Below are positions 48,514-57,211 of a DNA stretch of 64,000 nucleotides, one piece after another; the stretch's first letter is position 1; the number at the start of each line of letters is the position of its first letter. A program made the position numbers and the translations under genes. Location: positions 1 to 64,000 of the forward strand of contig DASXZJ010000025.1 of NCBI GenBank assembly GCA_036502025.1, in the 5' to 3' direction. Under the pieces are notes generated by a model, which was not told the origin of the DNA, did not search any database, and saw only the letters and a program-made list of their open reading frames with translations. This stretch comes from Bog-473 sp036502025 (GTDB taxonomy: Bacteria; Actinomycetota; Acidimicrobiia; Acidimicrobiales; RAAP-2).

Positions 48514-49472
48514 GCGGCCGGCGGGGAGACCACCTCGCCGACGGCCTGGGCCGCTACCACCCACCGCAGCGCCGCCGACAGGGCCCGGGTGAGCGGCACC
48601 ACGGCCACCGTGTCGCGCAGCAGCTCCAGCGGCGCCGGCGCGGCCAGAGCGAGCTCGCGGCGGGCCCAGCGGGGCAGGATGCCGATGGCCGCCGCCAGGA
48701 GCAGCGCGTAGACAGCGCGGTCCTCGGGCTTCTCGCCCACGCCCCGGCGCAACCAGTCGCGGGCCTGGCGGGCCTGCGCGCCGGCACCGAGCTCGGGTCG
48801 CAGGCGGCCGAAGTAGTGATCCATCGCCTGCGCCGACCGCGGCACCCAGCGCGCCCCGAGCGCCAGGGCGACCGGCGCCACCTCGTCGAAGTAGCGGTCG
48901 CACTGCTCGGGCGTCAGGACGCGCGGGCCGTAGCGCTTGGCCGACTCGAGGAAGCTCGACATCTCGGCGGCGTGGATGAAGGTGACCAGGTCGGGGTCGG
49001 CGGCCGAGTAGGGCCGGCCGTCGGGCGCGATCCCCTTGACGCGCCGGTGCACGCGCCGCACCTGGGCCACCGCCCGGTTCACCTCCTCGCCGGTGCCGAA
49101 CGTGGTGGTGCCGACGAACGTCGCCGTTCGCCGCAGCCTCCCCAGCGGATCCTCCTGGTAGTTGGAGTGCTCCGCCACGCCGGCCATGGCCAGGGGGTGG
49201 AGGGTCTGGAGCAGCAGAGCCGAGATGCCGCCGACCAGCATGGTCGGCAGGTCGGAGTGGACCAGGCGCGCCACGCTCTCGGGATGCAGGAAGGCGGCCT
49301 CGGGATCCATCGAGGGCGGAACGGGCTCCTCGGTGATGCCGATGGATCGGCGCACGTTGCGGGCTAGCCCGGCGCGGGAGGGCGCGGTCAGGTCGTTCAG
49401 GATGCGCCAGGGCGCGGTGGCCACCGCACTGCCGAGCGCGGCGACCTGGGCCACTGGGTTGGAGGGCGCCAC
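48471..49472 (-). CDS. MpaB/DUF2236-family oxygenase-like protein
   Basis: The 333-aa protein is the second MpaB-type protein. LLLQTLHPLAMAGVAEHSNY gives the conserved His-Pro motif near residue 100, DPLGRLRRTATFVGTTTFG follows, and DPDLVTFIHAAEMSSFLESA has the second His. YFGRLRPELGAGAQARQARD continues a helical core. It differs from the one at 30.4 kb in length and sequence. A GTG at 49472 is the start that follows a sensible family N-terminus. Function likely haem-dependent oxidation of a hydrophobic substrate (inference). Confidence 0.83.
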   Translation of the reverse strand: MAPSNPVAQVAALGSAVATAPWRILNDLTAPSRAGLARNVRRSIGITEEPVPPSMDPEAAFLHPESVARLVHSDLPTMLVGGISALLLQTLHPLAMAGVAEHSNYQEDPLGRLRRTATFVGTTTFGTGEEVNRAVAQVRRVHRRVKGIAPDGRPYSAADPDLVTFIHAAEMSSFLESAKRYGPRVLTPEQCDRYFDEVAPVALALGARWVPRSAQAMDHYFGRLRPELGAGAQARQARDWLRRGVGEKPEDRAVYALLLAAAIGILPRWARRELALAAPAPLELLRDTVAVVPLTRALSAALRWVVAAQAVGEVVSPPAAQVAMESPPSMPQI

Positions 49473-49510
49473 CCCCAAAGCTTGGCACGGCGCCGTGGCA
49501 GAGTGCGTAG

Positions 49511-50488
49511 GTGAAATTCGTGATCCTCGGCGCCGGGGCCATCGGGGGACTGGTCGGGGGCCGCCTCTTCCAGCAGGGGTTCGACGTGACGCTGGTGGCG
49601 CGGGGCGCCCACGCCGAGGCACTGGCGCGCGGACTGGTGCTCGAAGCTCCCGAGGGGACGGTCACCCTGCCCGTCCCCGTCGTCACCGATCCGTCCGCCA
49701 TCACGTGGACCGACGACACGGTGGTCATGCTCGGCGTCAAGAGCCAGGACACCGAGCCGGCGCTGGTCCCCCTGACGGCAACGGCCCCGCCCGGGACGGC
49801 GGTCGTCTGCATGCAGAACGGCGTGGAGAACGAGCGGCGCGTGCGGAGGCGTTTCGCCAACACCTACGCCATGTGCGTCATGTGCCCGGCCACCCACCTC
49901 GCGCCCGGCGTGGTGCAGGCGCATTCGTCCCCGGTGACCGGGCTGCTCGACCTGGGGCGGTACCCCGAGGGCCTCGACGCCACCGCGGCGGCGATCGCGG
50001 CGGACCTCGACGCCACCACGTTCCAGTCGGTGGCGCGGCCCGACATCATGCGCTGGAAGTACCGCAAGCTCATCATGAACCTGGCCAACGCCGTCGAGGC
50101 GCTGTGCGGTCCCCAAGGTCGGTTCAGCCCGCTGGCCAAGGAGGCCCAGCGGGAGGGGGCGGTCGCCATGGCGGCAGCCGAGATCGCGGTGGCCTCGGTC
50201 GAGGAGGACCGGGAACGCCGGGCCGATCACCTGCAACTGCGGACCACGACCTCGGGTGATTGGAGCGGAGGGTCGAGCTGGCAGAGCCTGGCCCGCGGGA
50301 CGGGATCGATCGAAGCCGACTTCCTCAACGGCGAGGTCGTCCTCCTCGGCGGACTTCACGGCGTGCCCACGCCGGTCAACGCCCTGCTGGCGCGGCTGGC
50401 CGTCAAGGCGGCCACCGAGGGGCAGCCGCCCGGGGCGTGGTCGGTGGAGGAGCTGAGCGCCCTGGCCGGGTTGACCAATGCCCAGTGA
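49511..50488 (+). CDS. Ketopantoate reductase-family protein
   Basis: The 325-aa protein has the PanE/ApbA fold: KFVILGAGAIGGLVGGRLFQ is the NADP loop, LGVKSQDTEPAL and VVCMQNGVENERRVRR the middle, and WKYRKLIMNLANAVEALCGP contains the catalytic Lys and Asn. GSIEADFLNGEVVLLG and GVPTPVNALLARLA are the C-terminal substrate signature. It reduces 2-dehydropantoate or a similar 2-oxo acid with NADPH. The GTG start is at 49511, and its end overlaps a short DinB-like fragment. Confidence 0.88.
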   Translation: MKFVILGAGAIGGLVGGRLFQQGFDVTLVARGAHAEALARGLVLEAPEGTVTLPVPVVTDPSAITWTDDTVVMLGVKSQDTEPALVPLTATAPPGTAVVCMQNGVENERRVRRRFANTYAMCVMCPATHLAPGVVQAHSSPVTGLLDLGRYPEGLDATAAAIAADLDATTFQSVARPDIMRWKYRKLIMNLANAVEALCGPQGRFSPLAKEAQREGAVAMAAAEIAVASVEEDRERRADHLQLRTTTSGDWSGGSSWQSLARGTGSIEADFLNGEVVLLGGLHGVPTPVNALLARLAVKAATEGQPPGAWSVEELSALAGLTNAQ

Positions 50489-50790
50489 GCGGTCCGCCGC
50501 GCTGGCCGATGCCTTCGCCGCGGCCAACGCCGCGGTGATCGCGTTCGCCGATTCCTGTACGGACGCGCCGTGGCGCACCGTCGTCGCGGGGGAGGACGGG
50601 CCGGTTGGCGTGGTGATCCACCACATCGCCGAGGGGCACGCCAACGCGCTGGCCTGGTTGACGGATATGGCCAACGGAGAAGCAGTGACGGACAGCGGCG
50701 AGGACATCGACCGGCGCAACGTCGACCACGCGGCGCGCGGCGGGATCGGGATCGCCGAGCCGGCGGACCTGCCTGATCAGGCGCTGGTCA
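50478..50790 (+). pseudogene. Truncated DinB-like metal-binding protein gene
   Basis: An ATG at 50478 overlaps the end of the ketopantoate-reductase-like gene. The first 85 residues (ALADAFAAANAAVIAFADSC, WRTVVAGEDGPVGVVIHHIA, EGHANALAWLTDMANGEAVT) look like the N-terminal helices of a DinB/mycothiol-maleylpyruvate-isomerase-type protein, with HHIA as a metal ligand. After about residue 95 the frame enters the convergent F420/PPOX gene as low-complexity Arg-rich sequence. The rest of the four-helix bundle is therefore missing, and the gene is probably truncated by a rearrangement at 50790. Confidence 0.6.
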
Positions 50791-51204
50791 CTCGCTCCAG
50801 TCACCGTTCCCGGCGATGCGGTCGACCGCGATGCGCGTCACGTAGCCCGGTGGAGGGTCGTCCATCGGCGGGAAGCGGACGTCGGGGCCGATGTAGGTGT
50901 GCGCCAGGTGCTGCAGCAATTCGGGCGCGCCACCCTGGGTGACCCGGGCCGTGCCGTAGAGCACGAGGTACTCGCTCAACCCGCCGGGTCCCGGGAGCCC
51001 CGTCTCGATGGACAGTGCCACGCGGTCGTCGCGGGCCATGTTGCGTACCTTGGCCCATGACCCGAGGTGACCGGCCACCACCTCGTCGCCGTCGAGCCCG
51101 ACCCAGACGATGGTCACCTGGGGGCTCCCGTCCGCGTTGAGGGTGACCAGGTGGGCCAGGTGGGCGCGCCCGAGGACCTCACGGACGGTATCGGTGAGGA
51201 TCAC
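50788..51204 (-). CDS. PPOX-class F420/FMN-dependent oxidoreductase
   Basis: A 138-aa split-barrel protein: AHLAHLVTLNADGSPQVTIV is the family start, GHLGSWAKVRNMARDDRVAL the cofactor-phosphate site, and YLVLYGTARVTQGGAPELLQ the dimer strand. Actinobacterial members with this pattern use F420 or FMN to reduce quinones or other electrophiles. The GTG at 51204 lies 3 bases after the stop of the arylsulfatase gene, making an operon. Confidence 0.88.
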   Translation of the reverse strand: MILTDTVREVLGRAHLAHLVTLNADGSPQVTIVWVGLDGDEVVAGHLGSWAKVRNMARDDRVALSIETGLPGPGGLSEYLVLYGTARVTQGGAPELLQHLAHTYIGPDVRFPPMDDPPPGYVTRIAVDRIAGNGDWSE

Positions 51205-51207
51205 GCC

Positions 51208-53502
51208 TCAGTCCCCGTGGAGTGCGGCGCGGATCTCGTCGGCCGGACCGGGCACCGGAGTGCCCGGTGTGTCGATGGTCACGTGGCGCACCTCACCGTT
51301 GAAGGGCGCCGGCGGGGTGTAGCGGGCCGCGACCGGGAAGCCCGCGTCCCGGCCCAGCCGGAGGCCCGCCCCGCCGTGCTGGAGGGCGATCGGCAGGATC
51401 CCCTCCACGTCGATGGCGTCGACCGCGGTGTCGTCGACCAGTAGGACCATGCGGCCGGGCGCGCCGGCCTGGCCGAGGGCGTACGCCACGTCGATCCGGT
51501 GCGGGCCGGCCAAGAGGGGCGCCATGGCCTCGAGCTCGAGGGCGTCGGCGGCCCGGGCGAAGGCAAAGCGCACGATCCCATCGGTCACGTACAAGGCATA
51601 CCCTCCGAACCAGTCGCCTAACGCGCAGACGACCCCCTGGGTGGCGGCGCCCGGAGCCTCGATCTCGGCGGTCAGGCGAAAGCCGCCCCAGAGGGGCGGG
51701 ACCGACTCGTCATGCACCGGCCCACCGCCCGGATGGAAGGTCCGGGAGGGCCCGGGCGGCCAGGCCGGCGGGATGAAGCCGGAGAATCGGTCCAGCATGC
51801 CGTCGGAGATGGGCAGCACCTGGTTCCGTGCTGCTTCGGACGACCACAGGTCGGTCAGCTCCGCCAGGCGCGCCGGCTCTTCGGTGGCGCGGTCGACGGC
51901 CTCGGAGAAGTCGTCGGCCAGGTTGAAGAGCTCCCAGCGGTCCTCCTCGAAGGAGCGGCTGCCGACGGCCAACTCCTCCTCGTCGAGCACGCCCGAACTG
52001 ATGTGGTTCGTCGTCGCCTTCCACCCGTCACGGAAAATCGACCGCGACCCCAGCATCTCGAAGTATTGGGTGCGGTGCACCTCGTCCGCCGAGGGATCAT
52101 CCAGCGCGCTGAGCAGGCTGGTGCCGTCCACCACCTGCTGGCGCACCCCGTCGATCTCGGCGGGTGCCTCGAGCCCGACGGCGGCCAGGATGGTGGGGGC
52201 CAGGTCGATGACGTGGGCGAACTGCGGCCGGGTGGTACCCGGGCTGGTGATGTGGCCGGGCCAGTGCACGATGAGCGGGGTGCGCGTCCCACCGAGCCAG
52301 GTGTAGCGCTTCCAGAGCTTGTGAGGCGTGTTGCCGGCCCAGGCCCAGGCCCACGAGTAGTGGTTGTAGGTGGTGAAGCCGCCCCAGTCGTCGTAGGCAG
52401 CCAGGTTGTCGGCCAGGGACTCGCGCAGGTGCGCGGTGAAGCGGTGTTCGTTGACGCTGCCCTCCTTGCCACCTTCGGCACTGGCCCCGTTGTCGGAGAA
52501 GACCATGACCAGGGTGTTGCTGAGGAGTCCCGACGATTCGAGCGCGGTCAGCAGCCGGCCGATCTGGGCGTCGGTGTGGGTCAGGAAGCCGGCGAACACC
52601 TCCTGCTGGCGCGCCTGCATGCGGCGCTCGTCGGCGCTGAGCTCGTCCCAGCCCTGCACCCAAGTCGGTCGATCGGTCAGGATCGTGCCCTCGGGGACAA
52701 GGCCCGACTCGACCTGCCGGTCGAAGACCTCCCGGCGCCAGTGGTCCCATCCGTGGTCGAACTTCCCGGCGTAGGGCGCAACCCACTCGGGCGCCACGTG
52801 GTGGGGCGAGTGCATGGCGCCCAGGGCGAAGTACATGAAGAAGGGCTTGCCGGCCGCGGCCTGTTGTTGATCCTGGATCATACCGATGGCGGCATCAGCC
52901 AGGTCCTCGCTCAGGTGGTAGCCCTCCTCGGGTCGCCGCGGTGCCTCGACGTAGTGGTTGTCGCACACCAGGTTGGGCGCCCAGTGGTTGGCGTCGCCCT
53001 GGAGGAACCCGTAGTGACGCTCGAAGCCGAGGCCGAGCGGCCACGTGTCGAAAGGCCCCGCCGCCGAGCGTTGCCCGCGCGGCGTGAGGTGCCACTTGCC
53101 GACGGCCAGGGTGGAGTACCCCGCGTCGCGCAGGAGGCGGGGCAGGGCCACCGCCGTCTTGGGCAGCCGGGCCGTGTAGCCGGGGAAGGCGAGCGGGATG
53201 TCAGCCAGAAATCCCATCCCGACGGCGTGGTGGTTGCGGCCGGTGAAGAACGAGGCCCGGGTGGGGGAGCACAGCGAGGTGACGTGGAACCGGTTGAACG
53301 GCGCGCCGCCCGCGGCCAGCCGGTCCATATGCGGCGTGGCGATGTCCGACCCGAACGCACCCAGGTGCCCGAAACCGGTGTCGTCCAACACGATGGCCAC
53401 CACGTTGGGCGCGCCGGCAGGCGGCTTCGGATCGTGAGGGAAACGGGGGGTCGACTCGGCCGGGGTGAAACCGATCTGCTGGGGGGCATCCGCGGGGGTC
53501 AT
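51208..53502 (-). CDS. Arylsulfatase (sulfatase family)
   Basis: A 764-aa type I sulfatase. NVVAIVLDDTGFGHLGAFGS carries the metal Asp pair, and SLCSPTRASFFTGRN places Cys78 in the C-x-P-x-R box that is oxidised to formylglycine by the formylglycine-generating enzyme. VGKWHLTPRG near 150 and MVFSDNGASAEGG near 365 give further metal and substrate ligands. The C-terminal 250 residues are a beta-rich domain outside the catalytic core, as in large bacterial arylsulfatases. No signal peptide is seen, so it is cytoplasmic. Likely role: sulfur scavenging from sulfate esters. The formylglycine-generating enzyme gene is not in the window. Confidence 0.9.
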   Translation of the reverse strand: MTPADAPQQIGFTPAESTPRFPHDPKPPAGAPNVVAIVLDDTGFGHLGAFGSDIATPHMDRLAAGGAPFNRFHVTSLCSPTRASFFTGRNHHAVGMGFLADIPLAFPGYTARLPKTAVALPRLLRDAGYSTLAVGKWHLTPRGQRSAAGPFDTWPLGLGFERHYGFLQGDANHWAPNLVCDNHYVEAPRRPEEGYHLSEDLADAAIGMIQDQQQAAAGKPFFMYFALGAMHSPHHVAPEWVAPYAGKFDHGWDHWRREVFDRQVESGLVPEGTILTDRPTWVQGWDELSADERRMQARQQEVFAGFLTHTDAQIGRLLTALESSGLLSNTLVMVFSDNGASAEGGKEGSVNEHRFTAHLRESLADNLAAYDDWGGFTTYNHYSWAWAWAGNTPHKLWKRYTWLGGTRTPLIVHWPGHITSPGTTRPQFAHVIDLAPTILAAVGLEAPAEIDGVRQQVVDGTSLLSALDDPSADEVHRTQYFEMLGSRSIFRDGWKATTNHISSGVLDEEELAVGSRSFEEDRWELFNLADDFSEAVDRATEEPARLAELTDLWSSEAARNQVLPISDGMLDRFSGFIPPAWPPGPSRTFHPGGGPVHDESVPPLWGGFRLTAEIEAPGAATQGVVCALGDWFGGYALYVTDGIVRFAFARAADALELEAMAPLLAGPHRIDVAYALGQAGAPGRMVLLVDDTAVDAIDVEGILPIALQHGGAGLRLGRDAGFPVAARYTPPAPFNGEVRHVTIDTPGTPVPGPADEIRAALHGD

Positions 53503-53561
53503 GGCAGAAGGGTAGGCGGGGAGCGTCCCTGCCCGCGGGGAGCGGGAGTATCGTCGATTCC

Positions 53562-53828
53562 ATGCAGGGCCACCTGCCGCCGCCGCCACAGCCCCACTTC
53601 CCGATCGGGATCGCACCGGTCATCGGGTACCTCGCCACGCGCGAACCCCAACCCCTCGAGGAGCGGTCCCCCGTCGAGCCCGAGTGGTGGGAGCTGGACG
53701 ACGAGGACGAGGAGGAGTGGGGACCCCGGCACCCGAGGGTGATCCGGGTCACCGCAATCGCGGTGTCCATCTCCCTGGTCGTGGCCGGGTTGGGCACCGT
53801 CCTCGAACTACTGCTCTCGTCCCGCTGA
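53562..53828 (+). CDS. Small single-pass membrane protein
   Basis: The 88-aa frame has a Pro-rich head (MQGHLPPPPQPHFP), an acidic middle (WWELDDEDEEEWG), a basic patch (PRHPRVIRV) and a C-terminal hydrophobic span TAIAVSISLVVAGLGTVLEL. Basic residues before the span predict the N-terminus inside. No family is recognised. Support is its sensible topology and isolation, so the call is moderate. Confidence 0.55.
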   Translation: MQGHLPPPPQPHFPIGIAPVIGYLATREPQPLEERSPVEPEWWELDDEDEEEWGPRHPRVIRVTAIAVSISLVVAGLGTVLELLLSSR

Positions 53829-53836
53829 AAGCGCCG

Positions 53837-54865
53837 CTAAAGGAGGTCACCCGCCCGGGTGCGCAGCCAGTCGCGGGCACGCGTTCTCCTCCACGGCGTG
53901 CGCTGCTCCAGGGCGTGTTCGCACCGGGCCGAGTAGGCCATGACCCAGAGGGCGGCTCCGTGGGCCACCGAGCGCTCCGCCTCGGTGAACGAGGCGCCTC
54001 GAGCGGTAGCGAAGGCTGAGAGGAAGCGGTCGATCTCACCCACGTCGGGCGCCTCGGTGTCGGATGTCTCCCCGGTCGAGCGCCAGGTGGCGGCGGACTG
54101 ACCGGCCGCCGCGGCCACCGGTGCCAGCGAGAGGCTGTCCCAGTCGTACACGGCCAGCAGATGGGAGGGCGACAGTCGCACGTTGCGGGCCGACCAGTCG
54201 AGGTGGGAGATGACCGGAGGCGAGGACGCCACGTCCCGTAGCGCGAGGGCGCGCTGCGCCCATTCGTCGATCCACTCCGCTCCCTCGGCGGTCGTGTCCA
54301 GGTCGAAGATCGGGCTGTGCGGGGTCGGGTACAACGACCCCTCGCCGCGGCGGAAGGGATGTTGCTCGAGCCCGTCGGCCGCCACGCCGTCTACGCACGC
54401 CATCAGGCGCACCAGGGCCGTGGCCGAGGCATCCAGCAGTTCAGGAGACGACGGGCCGCCCCGGGGCGGCGCGGGGAGGCCCGGATCGGGGAGGAAGGCC
54501 TCGAGGGTGGCCCAGCCGCGCCCGATCGGGTCCGGACCGGCCAATGGATCGGGGCAGGGGAAGCCCCGCTGGTGCGCGGCGCGCTGGACGCGCTGGACGG
54601 CGGTCAGGAACGCGGGCTCCCAGTGGGGTTGGTAGGCCTTGAGCACCACCGTCCGGCCGTCGGCAAGATCGAGGCCGGTCACGCACCCTGACGACACCGA
54701 ATAGAAGGATCCGCCTGCCACGGCGACACCCAGCTGCTGCTGGACCGCTCGCGTGATCAGCCCGGCGATCCGGTCGGGGTCCGCCGTCCCGAAGACGGCC
54801 AGTTCCACGGGGCCACTGGCCGGGTGGCCTTGCACCCGCAGGATGTGGGCCAGGGGAGTGGTCAC
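53837..54865 (-). CDS. APH-family phosphotransferase
   Basis: The 342-aa protein has the kinase-like aminoglycoside-phosphotransferase fold. RTVVLKAYQPHW near residue 73 carries the ATP-binding Lys. The catalytic Brenner motif is VISHLDWSARNVRLSP near 225 (Asp in HLDW, Asn at RNV), and the metal Asp is in LLAVYDWDSLSLAP near 240. Such proteins phosphorylate small metabolites as well as antibiotics, and no resistance role is implied. The gene is not close to others of known pathway. Confidence 0.85.
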   Translation of the reverse strand: MTTPLAHILRVQGHPASGPVELAVFGTADPDRIAGLITRAVQQQLGVAVAGGSFYSVSSGCVTGLDLADGRTVVLKAYQPHWEPAFLTAVQRVQRAAHQRGFPCPDPLAGPDPIGRGWATLEAFLPDPGLPAPPRGGPSSPELLDASATALVRLMACVDGVAADGLEQHPFRRGEGSLYPTPHSPIFDLDTTAEGAEWIDEWAQRALALRDVASSPPVISHLDWSARNVRLSPSHLLAVYDWDSLSLAPVAAAAGQSAATWRSTGETSDTEAPDVGEIDRFLSAFATARGASFTEAERSVAHGAALWVMAYSARCEHALEQRTPWRRTRARDWLRTRAGDLL

Positions 54866-54956
54866 GGCCGGAAGCTCGGGGTGGGCACGCCGTGTCCAGC
54901 GTAAGCCGCCCCGCCGAGGCCATGGCGTCGGCGCGCTGACCGACTACCGCGTCGAG

Positions 54957-56255
54957 CTAGACGGTCGAGGTGCCGCGGCGCCTCACCAGGGAGTCCACTG
55001 TGACCGCGCCCAGAAGGACGAGCGCGGTGGCCATTTGCGTGCCGGCGGTGCTGATCCCGAGTAGGGCCAACCCGTTGTAGACGGCCGCGATGACGATGCC
55101 GCCGAGGAGCGCGTGCACCGCCTTGCCCCGCCCACCGAAGAGACTGGCGCCTCCGATGACGGCGGCGGCAACCGCGTAGAGGACGTACGTCCCGCCGTCG
55201 AAGCCGACCGAGATCGAGCCCAGGCGCGACATGTACACGAGACCGGCGATGCCGGCGGTGAACCCCGACAAGGTGAAGGCGATCGTGCGGATCAGGGACA
55301 CGTTGATGCCGGCCCGGCGAGCCGCCTCCGGGCTGCCCCCGATGGCATAGATGTAGCGGCCGGTCCGAGTCTTGGACAGCAGCCACGACCAGGCCACCAC
55401 CACGGCCAGCACGAGTGGTAGGACCCAGGGAACTCCACTGAGCGGGGTCAGCGCACCCCGGTTGATGTTGCAGACGATGACCAGCGCCACGCCGGCGGCG
55501 GCGGCCACCGCCACGGTGAGGATGGTGATGCTGAGCGGTGGGGCACTCAGGCCGCGGGAGCGGCGCCTGGTGGTGCGCAGGATGGAGAAGACGCCGTAGA
55601 GGGCCACCAGGACCACCAGGACGACCCAACTGGCCGTGGCGCTCATGTTGCCGTTCACCAGGTTGTAGATCACCGTATTGCTGCTGACATTGATCACGCC
55701 GCCGACGGCTCCTGGCGCTATGTCGAAGATATATATCAACAGCCCACCGAATCCGAGGAGTCCGGCCAGCGTCACGACAAACGAGGGGAGATGGAGCCGG
55801 GTGATGAGGACCCCCTGGAGCGCCCCCAGCAGCGCGCTGGCCAGGAGGCCCACGATGATGCCAGCCCACCAGGGCCAGTTGTTGGGCGGTGAGACCAGCG
55901 CGGCCATGACGGCCGCGCCGACGGCGGCCACGAAGCCGACGGAGAGATCGATCTCGCTCAGGATGAGGGCGAACATCTCGGCCAACCCGAGCAGGATGAA
56001 GAAGGCCCCTTGGACCAGCAGGTTGACGATGTTCCCGGCGGACAGGAACTTGGACTGCTGGGATTGGAAGATCACCACGATGACGACGAGGCCGGCCAGG
56101 ATCGGGAGGGCCCCGCTCTCCCCGTTCTTGATCCTTCGCCACCAGGCGTTCAGATACTCGCCCAGGGAGTCGGCCAGCACGTCGGGGGCCACGACCAGCA
56201 CGTCCATTGGAGGCGCGTCGGGGGCCGGTGCCGATGTGGAGGTGGTCTCGTCCAA
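54957..56255 (-). CDS. CUT2-type sugar ABC transporter permease
   Basis: A 432-aa permease of the RbsC/XylH type with about ten spans. SAGNIVNLLVQGAFFILLGL near residue 80 and LAEMFALILSEIDLSVGFVA are typical of the family (LxEMxVLIxGGIDLSVG). The C-terminal GGSPEAARRAGINVSLIRTI and LGGIVIAAVYNGLALLGIST are also conserved. A long cytoplasmic N-terminus precedes span 1. TTG at 56255 behind GAGGAGA is the start. It is the third gene of the binding protein/ATPase/permease operon. Confidence 0.9.
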   Translation of the reverse strand: MDETTSTSAPAPDAPPMDVLVVAPDVLADSLGEYLNAWWRRIKNGESGALPILAGLVVIVVIFQSQQSKFLSAGNIVNLLVQGAFFILLGLAEMFALILSEIDLSVGFVAAVGAAVMAALVSPPNNWPWWAGIIVGLLASALLGALQGVLITRLHLPSFVVTLAGLLGFGGLLIYIFDIAPGAVGGVINVSSNTVIYNLVNGNMSATASWVVLVVLVALYGVFSILRTTRRRSRGLSAPPLSITILTVAVAAAAGVALVIVCNINRGALTPLSGVPWVLPLVLAVVVAWSWLLSKTRTGRYIYAIGGSPEAARRAGINVSLIRTIAFTLSGFTAGIAGLVYMSRLGSISVGFDGGTYVLYAVAAAVIGGASLFGGRGKAVHALLGGIVIAAVYNGLALLGISTAGTQMATALVLLGAVTVDSLVRRRGTSTV

Positions 56256-56294
56256 TTGATCTCCTCAAACGTGCCTCTGCAGGCGGGGTGGTGG

Positions 56295-57098
56295 TCAGGG
56301 CCTTTCGTTGCCGGCTGCCGGTGCGGCCCGGTCGGATCGCCCCGTGGTCATGTAGTCGACGACGACCTGACTGTCGATGCTCGAGGCGGGCTGGACCGCG
56401 ACGATGCGACCGAGATAGAGAATGGCGATCCGGTCAGCCACCTCGAAGACGTCGTTGAGGTTGTGCGAGATCATCAGCACCGTGACGCCCTGACTGGTCA
56501 ACCGCTTGATCAAGTCGAGGACCGTGCGCGTCTGGGCCACGCCGAGTGCCGCTGTCGGCTCGTCCATGATGACCAGCTCCGCCTTGGCCATCACGGCCTT
56601 GGCGACCGCCACCGATTGGCGCTGCCCACCCGAGAGTGAGGCTACGGGTTGGCGGATGGAGCGGATGGTCGTCACCGAGAGACTCTCGAGGGTTGCTTTG
56701 GTCGTCGTCTCCATGGTCGATTCATCCAGCAGCCCGTGCCGCATCGCTTCATGTCCGAGGAACATGTTCTGGACGATGTCGAGGTTGTCGCAGAGGGCGA
56801 GGTCCTGGTAGATCGTCGTGATACCCAGGGCTTCGGCATCCTTGGGTGAGCGCAGATGCACCGGTCGGTCGTGCCAAAGGATCTCCCCGGCGTCCGGTTC
56901 CCACAGGCCGGAGATCGTCTTGACGAGACTGGACTTCCCGGCGCCGTTGTCACCGACGAGAGCGGTGACCTTGCCGGCCTCGATTTCGAGGTCCACCTCG
57001 GTGAGCGCGTGGACGGCCCCGAAGGACTTGGTCACCCCTCGAATCCGGACGAGCGGACCTACGCCCTGGTCGGTCGCTGCCACCTCAGTACCTACCAC
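56295..57098 (-). CDS. Sugar ABC transporter ATP-binding protein
   Basis: A 267-aa single nucleotide-binding domain: Walker A VGDNGAGKSSLVK near residue 50, Q-loop TIYQDLALCDNLD near 95, signature LSGGQRQSVAVAKAVMAKAE near 155, Walker B LVIMDEPTAALG, and H-loop LMISHNLNDVFEVADRIAIL. It is the short (FrcA/XylG-like) type, not the doubled RbsA/MglA type of most pentose transporters. Start GTG at 57098. Confidence 0.92.
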   Translation of the reverse strand: MVGTEVAATDQGVGPLVRIRGVTKSFGAVHALTEVDLEIEAGKVTALVGDNGAGKSSLVKTISGLWEPDAGEILWHDRPVHLRSPKDAEALGITTIYQDLALCDNLDIVQNMFLGHEAMRHGLLDESTMETTTKATLESLSVTTIRSIRQPVASLSGGQRQSVAVAKAVMAKAELVIMDEPTAALGVAQTRTVLDLIKRLTSQGVTVLMISHNLNDVFEVADRIAILYLGRIVAVQPASSIDSQVVVDYMTTGRSDRAAPAAGNERP

Positions 57099-57211
57099 GC
57101 CACCTCCTCGTGGCCGTGCCCACCCCGCCGCGGTACGGAGGGGTGGGCTACGACCGGAGAACCGCTTGGCCCGCCGCCGAATCTACCGGCGGGAGTCCGG
57201 ACATGCTTCGG

